Source: a virus
Reading direction: 5' to 3' (one strand)
DNA: 36,130 nt
Virus record (IMG/VR): IMGVR_UViG_3300006028_000022
Span: 1-36,130 of that record
Made by a program: the position numbers and the translations under genes
Part shown: piece after piece, positions 1-7,000 of the stretch
How positions within the stretch are numbered: position 1 is the stretch's first letter
How the letters are laid out: every line of letters starts with the position of its first letter
Notes under the pieces: model-generated
What the model saw: only the letters and a program-made list of their open reading frames with translations
The model's database searches: none
Told to the model about the DNA's origin: nothing

Positions 1-109
1 AGTTAGAGGATTACCAAGTTGATGATTTTATGTTCGCTGTAGCTAACGAGCGACCATACAAAGACTCACGTACAGGTGTAATATCATGGCTGCCACCAAG
101 ACATCTACA
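1..109. repeat. Imperfect terminal repeat, left copy
   Basis: Bases 1-109 match 36022-36130 with 7 mismatches (positions 11, 14, 35, 38, 41, 69 and 71 of the repeat) and no gaps. Both copies lie in the same reading frame of the same gene, and every mismatch is synonymous. This fits two population variants of one locus at the ends of a circular or circularly permuted map better than a true exact terminal repeat. Confidence 0.9.
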
Positions 110-194
110 TCATATTTTAATTAAACCTAATTTGGAGAGCCCCAAATGTCAAAAAAACCAGCCCTCGGGTCCGGCAAGCGATTTGCTAACCTAA
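3..194 (+). CDS. 3' part of the small phage protein that spans the window ends
   Basis: The frame is open from the first base and stops with TAA at 192-194. The missing 5' part is at 35970-36130, and joining the two through the terminal repeat gives a protein of about 81 residues. It contains the stretch VISWLPPRHL and ends with a polar tail. The last 49 bases overlap the next gene in another frame. No family was recognised. The frame is under amino-acid constraint, because all seven differences between the two end copies are silent. Confidence 0.75.
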   Translation, partial: LEDYQVDDFMFAVANERPYKDSRTGVISWLPPRHLHHILIKPNLESPKCQKNQPSGPASDLLT

Positions 195-322
195 CGAAAT
201 CTATAGCAAAGAAATCAGACGTAGAAAATCCAGCTGCCGTTGCTGCATCCATCGGGAGAAAGAAATATGGCGAAGCGAAGATGGCGAAGATGGCTACGGC
301 TGCCAAAAAGAAGAAGAAATAA
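146..322 (+). CDS. Small lysine-rich basic protein
   Basis: A 58-residue protein starting MSKKPALGSGKRF. It has a run of small residues (NPAAVAASIGRKKYGEAKMAKMA) in the middle and ends in a stretch of lysines. It overlaps the preceding gene by 49 bases, and its stop TAA overlaps the next ATG by one base, which marks it as part of a tightly coupled string. Small, very basic proteins of this kind are common in phage packaging regions and may bind DNA, but no function can be assigned from sequence. The similar basic protein at 35812-35973 lies two genes upstream across the junction. Confidence 0.7.
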   Translation: MSKKPALGSGKRFANLTKSIAKKSDVENPAAVAASIGRKKYGEAKMAKMATAAKKKKK

Positions 323-498
323 TGTGTGATGCATGCATTGATAAAGCAAAGTCTGAGTACTTTGATTTTGGTCAGGCTGCTAACTATGACTTATTGTCTC
401 ATAGCCAAATGATTCCATCGTTTGGACTCGGTGTATATAAGATTAAAATAGTTGAAAGTCAAAATAAACCAGATAACTTGGAAACAAAAAGTGTTTGA
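322..498 (+). CDS. Small hypothetical protein
   Basis: A 58-residue frame that starts at an ATG sharing its first A with the preceding stop codon (taATG). It begins MCDACIDKAKSEYFDFG. The C-A-C spacing at the N-terminus (residues 2 and 5) could be half of a metal-binding or redox pair, but no partner cysteines follow. It overlaps the next gene's frame at its 3' end. No family was recognised. The evidence for it is the one-base overlap with the upstream gene and the otherwise empty stretch. Confidence 0.6.
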   Translation: MCDACIDKAKSEYFDFGQAANYDLLSHSQMIPSFGLGVYKIKIVESQNKPDNLETKSV

Positions 499-685
499 AT
501 TCCGTCAATCTAACAAAGTCGAAGATCTAAACACCATGCTTGAAAGATGCAGGGTTATTGATGACTTGGTATCATATAATAATACCTTCAATCTAGATAA
601 GAAATACATGGATTGGATCTATAGACACCGAGATTTAATCGACGAACTGGAATTCATGATCAAGGAAGATTTAACGAACTTATGA
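452..685 (+). CDS. Small hypothetical protein
   Basis: Acidic, helix-rich protein of up to 77 residues (MLERCRVIDDLVSYNN, then MDWIYRHRDLIDELEF). The frame opens with a TTG at 452 that has no ribosome binding site. A GTG at 491, overlapping the upstream stop by 8 bases, is an equally likely start and gives 64 residues. The stop overlaps the ATG of the ParB-like gene as ATGA (682-685), implying translational coupling. No family was recognised. Confidence 0.6.
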   Translation: MKVKINQITWKQKVFEFRQSNKVEDLNTMLERCRVIDDLVSYNNTFNLDKKYMDWIYRHRDLIDELEFMIKEDLTNL

Positions 686-1191
686 GAAACTGGCGTATAG
701 AAACAAGAAATGTAATAGATCTTATCCCTCATGACAAAAATCCTAGGTCACTGAGTAAGGAGGATGCATCTCAACTACGCACAAGTATCTCTAAGTTTGG
801 CTTGATTGATCTTCCTATTATCACTAAAGACAACCGAGTTATTGGCGGTCATCAGCGAGTCAATATACTCAAAGAGATGATGGTATCCACAGTTAAATGC
901 TGGGTGCCTGAGTTTGATGACTTATCAGATGAGGACATAGACGAGCTTAATATCCGCCTAAATAAGAACCAGGGTGAATGGGATTGGGATACACTCGCTA
1001 ATGAGTGGGATATCAATGATCTAATCAACTGGGGCTTTAAAGATGAAGATTTTGATGAAGTTAGACCTGAGAAGAAAAAGAAGCCAGCTGTTACCTATGA
1101 GTTTTCAGACAAGCAATCACTACAAGATTTCATGAATCAAGTTGAGAATCTTGGAAACAGTAATATCTCTAAAACTAAGGTGAAAATATGA
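682..1191 (+). CDS. ParB-like nuclease/CTPase-fold domain protein
   Basis: 169 residues. The N-terminal half has the ParB/sulfiredoxin-like fold signature: VIDLIPHDKNPR near residues 12-22, alternating helix and strand, and the GGHQR box near residues 54-58 that is the nucleotide-contacting motif of this family. The C-terminal half is acidic, with a basic KKKKP patch. Phage ParB-domain proteins of this type usually sit beside terminase or DNA methyltransferase genes and are thought to act on DNA. Here no methyltransferase is present and the gene lies four genes before the terminase. It is coupled to both neighbours by ATGA-type overlaps. This is not a plasmid-partition ParB, since there is no ParA and no HTH domain. 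Confidence 0.85.
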   Translation: MRNWRIETRNVIDLIPHDKNPRSLSKEDASQLRTSISKFGLIDLPIITKDNRVIGGHQRVNILKEMMVSTVKCWVPEFDDLSDEDIDELNIRLNKNQGEWDWDTLANEWDINDLINWGFKDEDFDEVRPEKKKKPAVTYEFSDKQSLQDFMNQVENLGNSNISKTKVKI

Positions 1192-1334
1192 GCAAGATCA
1201 AAAGCAACCCCAAAAAGAACAGCGCAAAATCCTCCAAGATGTCCAACGAAAAACAAGCTGAAATGAAAGCCAAGATATCCAAACAACCATTAGTACCAAA
1301 CCGATTACCATTCGACCAAGGAACTTGCATATGA
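1188..1334 (+). CDS. Small basic hypothetical protein
   Basis: A 48-residue frame coupled at both ends by ATGA overlaps (start 1188 in the ParB-like stop, end 1334 in the next ATG). It starts MSKIKSNPKKNSAKSSK and is rich in lysine and serine, then ends PLVPNRLPFDQGTCI. It is too short for family assignment. The double stop-start overlap is the main support that it is a real gene. Confidence 0.65.
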   Translation: MSKIKSNPKKNSAKSSKMSNEKQAEMKAKISKQPLVPNRLPFDQGTCI

Positions 1335-1564
1335 AAAACTATAACAACTTAAATGAACTACATAATATTTATAGCAAAGAACTCGTAAAATTACGTGAAA
1401 ACCATAATGGAAACAAATCATTGTATACTCATGTTATGAAAGAATTTGTTGAGTTTTATGAAAAAGAGAATGAATTAGAACATAAATTAGAAATGATTCA
1501 AGGCGATATGAATTCTGAATTACTAATTTCTATGGGCATAAAAAAAGAGTCTGACAATGATTGA
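1331..1564 (+). CDS. Small coiled-coil hypothetical protein
   Basis: 77 residues from the ATG at 1331, which overlaps the previous stop as ATGA. An in-frame TTG six bases upstream is less likely. The protein is a nearly continuous charged helix (NELHNIYSKELVKLREN, then EFYEKENELEHKLEMI), typical of a short coiled coil. It overlaps the following gene by 8 bases. No function can be assigned. Position just ahead of the terminase genes suggests a packaging or regulatory accessory role. Confidence 0.7.
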   Translation: MKNYNNLNELHNIYSKELVKLRENHNGNKSLYTHVMKEFVEFYEKENELEHKLEMIQGDMNSELLISMGIKKESDND

Positions 1565-1748
1565 TGAACTCACAAAAGAAAGAGAGTTAATCATACTCTA
1601 TGAGCATCTATACAACGAGCTACGCGAAATAGCAGACGAAAAAATTATCGTGCTGGATGAAGTTTCTGAACTGTTTAAGTCAATGGACACCATACAACAG
1701 AGATTAGACCAGCTCTACAAAGAAAATGTACACGGTGAGATTACCTAA
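1557..1748 (+). CDS. Small helical hypothetical protein
   Basis: 63 residues, almost entirely predicted helix with heptad-like spacing (LTKERELIILYEHLYNEL, then IIVLDEVSELFKSM). The start ATG at 1557 overlaps the upstream stop by 8 bases, and its 3' end overlaps the small-terminase candidate by 23 bases. The general character matches the preceding gene (short acidic coiled coil), so the two may be distant relatives or partners. No family was recognised. Confidence 0.65.
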   Translation: MIDELTKERELIILYEHLYNELREIADEKIIVLDEVSELFKSMDTIQQRLDQLYKENVHGEIT

Positions 1749-2151
1749 GTCAGATTTTACAGCTGATCAGTTGATCGAAGCTCTGACTAAATCCAGGGGA
1801 TTCATCCTCGCTGCCAAAAAATATCTATATAATGTCTACGGTATTAAGACTGGCCAATCCACAATTAAGAACTGGATTAAAGAATGGGGAATGGAAGAGT
1901 GGCTTGATGAAATCCGTAGAAGCCTTGTAGAAGATTGCCTTAATAAGACTTTTGCTAAGGGTGTAGCAGAAGGAGACAACGCCTGTCTCTTTTGGGTACT
2001 AGAAAAATACAGCCATCACATTGACTTCCTAGGTGGAAAAGATACCGAAACTGAATCGAAAAAGGGATGGAGAGAGATACTAGATCATGTTAAACGACCT
2101 TCTGAGTCCAATACAAAAACGGAGCCTGATAGAGAGCACAGGGCGCCTTAA
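1726..2151 (+). CDS. terS: Probable terminase small subunit
   Basis: 141 residues immediately upstream of, and overlapping by 65 bases, the large terminase gene, which is the canonical position of the small subunit that recognises the packaging site. The N-terminal 50 residues read as a helix-turn-helix: ADQLIEALTKSRGFILAAKK, then GQSTIKNWIKEW. A middle helical segment contains EGDNACLFWVLEKY, resembling the GD-x-x-A oligomerisation segment common in small terminases. The C-terminal tail is polar and lies over the start of the large subunit. A GTG at 1735 is an alternative start. The assignment rests on position and HTH character rather than a firm family match. Confidence 0.65.
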   Translation: MYTVRLPKSDFTADQLIEALTKSRGFILAAKKYLYNVYGIKTGQSTIKNWIKEWGMEEWLDEIRRSLVEDCLNKTFAKGVAEGDNACLFWVLEKYSHHIDFLGGKDTETESKKGWREILDHVKRPSESNTKTEPDREHRAP

Positions 2152-3346
2152 TTTCTGGGAAGGACCTGTTCGTTCTGGTAAGTCATATTCCTGCTTTTGG
2201 AGATGGATTGATTTTATTCAAAATGGACCCGCTGGACCATTGATTGTTTGCGGAAGAACTGAGCCGACTATTAAGAGAAACATCATTAGGCCTCTACAGG
2301 ACTTAATCGGTGATGATTTGCAGTATATGTCTGGCAAAGGTGAGATATCGCTATGGGGACGAACTATAGACGTTGTAGGTGCTAATGACGAGAGGGCAGA
2401 GGCAAAGATACGCGGATCTGAATACGTCGGTGCTTTGCTCGATGAAGTTACGATCCTGCCAGAAAACTTTGTCAAAATGCTGTTTTCGCGTTTGTCTGTG
2501 CCTGGAGCGAAACTATTTGGATCTACTAACCCTGACAGCCCATTTCATTGGTTGAAAGTAGACTACTTGGACAAAGTAGATACCATGGATGTGAAGGTTT
2601 TTTCGTTCTCGCTCAATGACAATCCTGCTTTAGATGAAGATTATAAAAAGAATCTGAAAAAAGAATACTCAGGCCTCTGGTATCAGCGATATATAGAGGG
2701 TAAATGGGTACTAGCAGAAGGCGCCGTTTATGATTTCTTTGATGAAGCGATACACACGATTCACCATCCACCAGCTCCTGCCACTTACTATATTCTTGGT
2801 GTGGATTACGGCACTTCCAATCCTTGTGTTTTTACTCTTATTGGTTATAACGCAGGATCTTATCCGAATATGTGGCTAGAAAAAGAGTATTACTATGACT
2901 CTAAGGCCAAAAATAGACAAAAATCAGATAGTGACTACGCAAGAGACCTAATAGAGTTTCTGGCTGGCTACCAAGTCAAAGCCATTTATATAGATCCATC
3001 AGCTCTTTCTTTCAAAGTTGAATTAAGAAAGCAAGGAATTACAAATATAATTGATGCAGATAATGATGTAATTACAGGTATTCGCTTTACTTCACAATTA
3101 ATATCTAATGGTACATTTAAAGTTTGTAAGAATTGCAACAATGCAATCAAAGAATTCAGCACATATGTGTGGGATGAAAGAGCTAGCAGAAGAGGTATAG
3201 ATCAGCCTTTAAAACAAAATGATCACGTGATGGACTCTTTAAGGTATGCGCTTTACACGCACTTTTTTAATAAGAGCAAATCGAGAATGACACAACAAGA
3301 CGCCGACGCAATGGAAAGAGCATATGCAAAAAGAGTTTACAGCTGA
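2087..3346 (+). CDS. terL: Terminase large subunit (PBSX/Terminase_3 type)
   Basis: The 419-residue ATPase-nuclease motor that pumps DNA into the prohead. The ATPase half has a Walker A motif GPVRSGKS near residues 26-33 and a Walker B motif ALLDE near 116-121, followed by the coupling motif GSTNPDSPFHW. The RNase H-like nuclease half has its acidic residues in GVDYGTSNP (about 238), YIDPS (about 300) and DHVMDSLRY (about 378). The length is typical for the family. The start at 2087 leaves the usual short arm before Walker A. All catalytic motifs are present, so it should be functional. The flanking genes are the small-subunit candidate and the portal. Confidence 0.96.
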   Translation: MLNDLLSPIQKRSLIESTGRLNFWEGPVRSGKSYSCFWRWIDFIQNGPAGPLIVCGRTEPTIKRNIIRPLQDLIGDDLQYMSGKGEISLWGRTIDVVGANDERAEAKIRGSEYVGALLDEVTILPENFVKMLFSRLSVPGAKLFGSTNPDSPFHWLKVDYLDKVDTMDVKVFSFSLNDNPALDEDYKKNLKKEYSGLWYQRYIEGKWVLAEGAVYDFFDEAIHTIHHPPAPATYYILGVDYGTSNPCVFTLIGYNAGSYPNMWLEKEYYYDSKAKNRQKSDSDYARDLIEFLAGYQVKAIYIDPSALSFKVELRKQGITNIIDADNDVITGIRFTSQLISNGTFKVCKNCNNAIKEFSTYVWDERASRRGIDQPLKQNDHVMDSLRYALYTHFFNKSKSRMTQQDADAMERAYAKRVYS

Positions 3347-3527
3347 TATTAATATCAATACTAATAAAAGTTCTACAAAGATAGTGAGAATTATTCCATT
3401 TTCTGATAGAGATAAAATTGTAGCAAAAACTTTAGAAGAAATATTAAATCACCATTTAACACATGATGAATTAGTAGAATGCGAACGAGATGATAGTTTT
3501 AAGCGAATGACATACGGAATATTATAA
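3324..3527 (+). CDS. Small hypothetical protein
   Basis: 67 residues overlapping the end of terL by 23 bases. An N-terminal polar segment (TADININTNKSSTKIVRII) is followed by a charged helical part (TLEEILNHHLTHDELVEC). No family was recognised. Its stop marks the end of the coupled string of genes that begins near the window start. The structured intergenic region before the portal follows. Confidence 0.6.
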   Translation: MQKEFTADININTNKSSTKIVRIIPFSDRDKIVAKTLEEILNHHLTHDELVECERDDSFKRMTYGIL

Positions 3528-3545
3528 AGTAGCTATAAAAAAATA

Positions 3546-3606
3546 AGCGAGTGGCCTGATCAGCCTTTGGGGTACCTTACTACCCCTCTCGCTCCTTCGT
3601 AAGGGG
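3546..3606 (+). promoter_or_regulatory. Structured leader before the portal gene (three-way-junction-like)
   Basis: AGCGAG (3546-3551) pairs with CTCGCT (3588-3593). Inside it are a small hairpin GGC/GCC (3553-3555 with 3563-3565) and a perfect 6-bp hairpin GGGGTA/TACCCC (3569-3574 with 3581-3586). CCCCT (3583-3587) can instead pair with AGGGG (3602-3606), a Shine-Dalgarno-like stretch. The two foldings are mutually exclusive. This is the first sizeable gap in the arm, so it may be a terminator-like, processing or translation-control element. Confidence 0.6.
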
Positions 3607-3634
3607 ATGAATATGCCTACGTACAGGAGCGTCT

Positions 3635-5671
3635 ATGAGGCTGACAGGCCAAGAGATAGTAAATGCATGGGATGATGCGTACAATAAGAACTGGTATGCG
3701 TGGAATGGCTTAATCCCCGCTTGTGAAATGGACATGGAAATGTTCCTCGGAAATCAATGGCTTGATGCTGAAAAGCGCGCCTTGATGCAAGAGGGAAGAA
3801 CTCCAAGAGTCTATAATTTCATCCGTCCAAAAATAAACATGGTATCTGGTTATCAGAAAAAGTATCGCCAGTCATCTATTGTTGTGCCTACAGAAGCTCA
3901 AGATCAAAATCTAGCCGATCAACTTACTAAGATGCTTATTTACGTCATGCAATTTGGTGACGGATATGAATGCATTTCCGATTGCTTCCGTGGTGCACTG
4001 ATTACTGGTTGGAATTTATTAAGTCTATGGAAAGATTATCGAACAGATCCGGTAAATGGCGATATAAGGATGTCAAGAATTCCATTTAATGGTTTCTTGT
4101 GTGATCCATATTTCTCAAAGAAAGACTTCAGCGACTGCGCCGATATTCAAAGACGTAATTATATCTCATTAGAGCAAGGGAAGGCCTTACTTCCAGAATT
4201 CCGTAAGGAACTCGAAACGCTCTATAAAGTTGGCTGGGAAAGAGATAACAAATTTAACTGGCTTCCATATCAACAGCAGCCTAACGGCCAACGTATGCTT
4301 GCATATGACGAGTTCTGGGTGCAAGGATGGGAAGAAAAGAAATATCTATACAATGTAACCACCGGCGATACTTTCAATTACGAAGGCAAAGAGTCAGATT
4401 ATTTCCTCTATGCAGACCCTAATATGGAGTTAATTGAGCGTACAGAGCCTTATGTTGATCAGCATATTATCGTTAATGGCACACACATTACGACCGAAAG
4501 AAACCCGTATGGTCTAAATGAGTATCCATTCATACCGTTTTTCTGCACATTTGAGCCAGAATCCCCGGATTATATACTAAAAATCCAAGGATTAGTAAGA
4601 CCGATGACGGATCCTCAAAGGGATGCTAACAGACGTCGACTTCAGATGACGGACATTGTCGAAAGCCAGATTAACTCAGGTTGGATGGCGGAAGAGGATT
4701 CAGTGGCTAATCCACAAAGTCTTTTTCAAACATCTCAAGGCAAAGTAGTGTGGAAAAAGCCTGGTTTAGCACCAGGTGCAATTGAAAGACTTCAAGCATC
4801 ACAAATCCCTCCATCATTCTTTGATCTAAACAGCCTGCATGATTCAGATATCGGCGGAGTAGCAAACATTTCAGATGAGTTGTTAGGTCAAGCATCCAAT
4901 GATCAAGACTCAGGTCTAAAAGTTATGCTTCGTCAAGGAGCAGCACTAGTTGGTCTGCAAGACGTAATGGATAATCTTCGCTTTGCACAAGAAGTTACTT
5001 CGAAAAAAGTAATCAAAATGATCACCACTTGGACTCCTGAAAAGATGCGACGCATCATGAACGAAGATCCAGATGAACGACTAAAGGGCGTTGATGTTTC
5101 CAAGTATGACATAGCCGTTCAAGAGGGCGTACTTACGAACTCCCAACAACAGCTATTCTTCCGTCAGATGCTCGATATCAAGGCAATCGATCCAGATGCA
5201 GTACCTCCTGGTTTCTTGGCCAAGATCGCGCCTCTACAGGGCAAAACAGAGTATATGAAAGCCGTTGAGGAATATAACCAACAACAGCAACAAGCCCAGC
5301 AAGAAGCATCGAAAGTACAAAACCAGCAAATGGCTGTACAAAGCGAGCTCATCCAGTCTCAATCTATTGCCAATATGGCAAGTGCTAAGGAAAGATTTAC
5401 GCGTTCAATCGCTAACTTAGGTCTAGAGGATGAAAGAACATCAAAGTCAGTAGACAACCGAGCAGATGCAACGCTTAAACGCATGCAGGCAGCAGCTCAA
5501 CTTGATGCCATGTCAGATGACAAAATTATGAAATATCTAGACCTATTTCTAAAGTTAGAAAATGTTAATGCAGCCGAGGAAAAATCTCTGAAAGCTGATG
5601 ACGTTTCTATATCGGCCTCAGTGGCCAATCAACAACCAAAAGAGGAGTTATCTAATGGGAATGAAGTATGA
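3635..5671 (+). CDS. Portal protein (P22-like)
   Basis: 678-residue portal that forms the dodecameric DNA channel at the capsid vertex. The N-terminus (EIVNAWDDAYNKNW, then EMDMEMFLGNQWL, then RPKINMVSGYQKKYR) has the features of P22-type portals, with the conserved sequence around residues 50-85 leading into the stem. The C-terminal 140 residues are glutamine-rich and helical (NQQQQQAQQEASKVQNQQ), resembling the coiled barrel extension of P22 gp1. The length is close to the 725 residues of the P22 protein. AGGAG at 3625-3629 sets the start at 3635. Terminase lies upstream and scaffold and capsid downstream, as expected. Confidence 0.9.
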   Translation: MRLTGQEIVNAWDDAYNKNWYAWNGLIPACEMDMEMFLGNQWLDAEKRALMQEGRTPRVYNFIRPKINMVSGYQKKYRQSSIVVPTEAQDQNLADQLTKMLIYVMQFGDGYECISDCFRGALITGWNLLSLWKDYRTDPVNGDIRMSRIPFNGFLCDPYFSKKDFSDCADIQRRNYISLEQGKALLPEFRKELETLYKVGWERDNKFNWLPYQQQPNGQRMLAYDEFWVQGWEEKKYLYNVTTGDTFNYEGKESDYFLYADPNMELIERTEPYVDQHIIVNGTHITTERNPYGLNEYPFIPFFCTFEPESPDYILKIQGLVRPMTDPQRDANRRRLQMTDIVESQINSGWMAEEDSVANPQSLFQTSQGKVVWKKPGLAPGAIERLQASQIPPSFFDLNSLHDSDIGGVANISDELLGQASNDQDSGLKVMLRQGAALVGLQDVMDNLRFAQEVTSKKVIKMITTWTPEKMRRIMNEDPDERLKGVDVSKYDIAVQEGVLTNSQQQLFFRQMLDIKAIDPDAVPPGFLAKIAPLQGKTEYMKAVEEYNQQQQQAQQEASKVQNQQMAVQSELIQSQSIANMASAKERFTRSIANLGLEDERTSKSVDNRADATLKRMQAAAQLDAMSDDKIMKYLDLFLKLENVNAAEEKSLKADDVSISASVANQQPKEELSNGNEV

Positions 5672-5903
5672 ACCTAATAAGGTTCCTAAAGAATCTCGTG
5701 TTGATGCTCGCTATCCAGGAACTTCACATAATGAGCGTTATCTAAACACTCAAGATACAGGTTCTATGAATGGCGGAGTATTCGGACATGCCGGAAAGGT
5801 AATGCAAGTTGATCCTTGTCCTAATTATGACATCGGTCGCGTGAATTACAGTCCGTTTCAAGATAAAGGTACTCCAATGGAAGCCTTTAAATACGACTTC
5901 TAA
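5655..5903 (+). CDS. Hypothetical virion-region protein
   Basis: 82 residues from the ATG at 5655, which overlaps the end of the portal by 17 bases and has AGAGGAG at 5641-5647. The frame is open further upstream, but without a better start. The protein is polar, rich in Gly, Asn and Pro, with several tyrosines (DARYPGTSHNERYL, then NYDIGRVNYSPFQDKG) and no hydrophobic core that I can recognise. Its place between portal and scaffold suggests a head-associated or assembly role. No family was recognised. Confidence 0.75.
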   Translation: MGMKYEPNKVPKESRVDARYPGTSHNERYLNTQDTGSMNGGVFGHAGKVMQVDPCPNYDIGRVNYSPFQDKGTPMEAFKYDF

Positions 5904-5912
5904 GGAGTAAGT

Positions 5913-6272
5913 ATGGTTCAACAAGTAGGCGAAACCACAGCCGCTATAGTAGAAGATGATGAAAAGACAATCGAAAAGATCCTTTCGGATAACAGTAATC
6001 GTAAAGAAGTTTACTGGATTGTTTTATTCGCGAAGCCACTAAAGGCAAAAGTAGATGGGAAAGCCGCTTTAATAAAAGTCCTTAAACCATATTTTAAAAA
6101 GCCACAAACACAAGTTGGCATGATGATCGGTGAGGTCAACAACAAGCTTGGCAAGATCAAATGGGAGGTAAATATGCCTGATAGACCGTTTGGTTTTGAA
6201 GTACTAGGACTGAAAAAAGATGGTGTCGATGTCTACGAGACAACAATACCATCATCTTATTTATACAATTAA
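5913..6272 (+). CDS. Hypothetical virion-region protein
   Basis: 119 residues with a good Shine-Dalgarno sequence (TAAGGAG before the ATG). It has an acidic N-terminal stretch (AAIVEDDEKTIEKIL), a hydrophobic strand (EVYWIVLFAKPL), a basic segment (LKPYFKKPQTQVG) and a C-terminal part with several aromatic residues. The predicted fold is mixed alpha/beta. It sits directly before the hairpin-led scaffold gene. No family was recognised; a head-completion or assembly role would be an inference from position only. Confidence 0.75.
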   Translation: MVQQVGETTAAIVEDDEKTIEKILSDNSNRKEVYWIVLFAKPLKAKVDGKAALIKVLKPYFKKPQTQVGMMIGEVNNKLGKIKWEVNMPDRPFGFEVLGLKKDGVDVYETTIPSSYLYN

Positions 6273-6286
6273 CGAGCCGCCATCGT

Positions 6287-6304
6287 TTTACCCTGCCAGG
6301 TAAA
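6287..6304 (+). promoter_or_regulatory. RNA hairpin with CTGCCA loop ahead of the scaffold gene
   Basis: TTTACC (6287-6292) pairs perfectly with GGTAAA (6299-6304) around the loop CTGCCA. The Shine-Dalgarno sequence TAGGAG and the scaffold ATG follow within 20 bases. A second copy with the same loop but a different, compensating stem is at 30727-30740 on the other strand, also just ahead of a start codon. This makes a translational operator or protein-binding hairpin likely. Confidence 0.7.
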
Positions 6305-6323
6305 TCAAGGGCGTAGGAGAGCA

Positions 6324-6983
6324 ATGGAAGAACATACTAATTCGGGCGTAATTGCTGAAGCCGCCGTTCAGTCTGACGGGTCTCAACATCAGTCAATGGA
6401 GCAAACACAGGAACAGGTTGTACCTCTTTCTGCGTTGCAAGCCGAACGACGCGAGCGACAGCAACTTCAAGAAAACATGAAGCTAATGCAAGATCACATG
6501 GCATTGCTTCAAGCTAATAATCAAAAGAGCCAAGACAAACCAAATGACTTTTCTGGCCTATCTGACAATGATGTTCTCACTGTCGGCGAAGCTAAGAAAT
6601 TCATGAGCGATTTTGCACGAAAGCAAGAGCTTTCTGTAGAAGAGTTAAGAATGTCTCAGACTCATAAAGATTATGATGAAGTAGTCAGAACTTATCTACC
6701 GGAAGTTTTAAAAACAGACCCTGACCTTAAAGACGTGATCATGAATGCGCCGAACCCTTACAAGGCGGCATATCACCTTGCGAAAAGATCTGATTCATAC
6801 CTGAAACACAAAAGCACCGAAAGTCGATCACCGGAGGCAAAACAAGCTGTCCAGAACCTTCATAGGCCTGGAAATCTTTCATCCGTTGGATCTACTTCTG
6901 CGAGTTCACAGGCATCAGGTTTCAAGAACATGAGTGATAAAGACTTCAAAGCTCTCGCCGATAAGAACAGGGGATTCTACTAA
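6324..6983 (+). CDS. Probable capsid scaffolding protein
   Basis: 219 residues, mostly predicted helix and strongly polar. A Gln-rich coiled-coil segment spans about residues 35-70 (LQAERRERQQLQENMKLMQ), followed by an acidic middle and a serine-rich linker near 190. The C-terminus is short and charged (FKALADKNRGFY). This composition and position directly before the major capsid gene are typical of phage scaffolds, which guide procapsid assembly and leave before maturation. No protease motif was seen. Translation is probably controlled by the hairpin at 6287-6304. Confidence 0.8.
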   Translation: MEEHTNSGVIAEAAVQSDGSQHQSMEQTQEQVVPLSALQAERRERQQLQENMKLMQDHMALLQANNQKSQDKPNDFSGLSDNDVLTVGEAKKFMSDFARKQELSVEELRMSQTHKDYDEVVRTYLPEVLKTDPDLKDVIMNAPNPYKAAYHLAKRSDSYLKHKSTESRSPEAKQAVQNLHRPGNLSSVGSTSASSQASGFKNMSDKDFKALADKNRGFY

Positions 6984-7000
6984 TTTTAAAGGATAATTAA

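Noticed and set aside
1-109. Exact direct terminal repeat as packaging ends
   Set aside because: Seven mismatches, all silent; exact repeats are expected for that mechanism.
682-1191. Plasmid-type ParB partition protein
   Set aside because: No ParA, no ParB HTH domain and no parS-like sites; it fits the phage ParB-nuclease-domain type.
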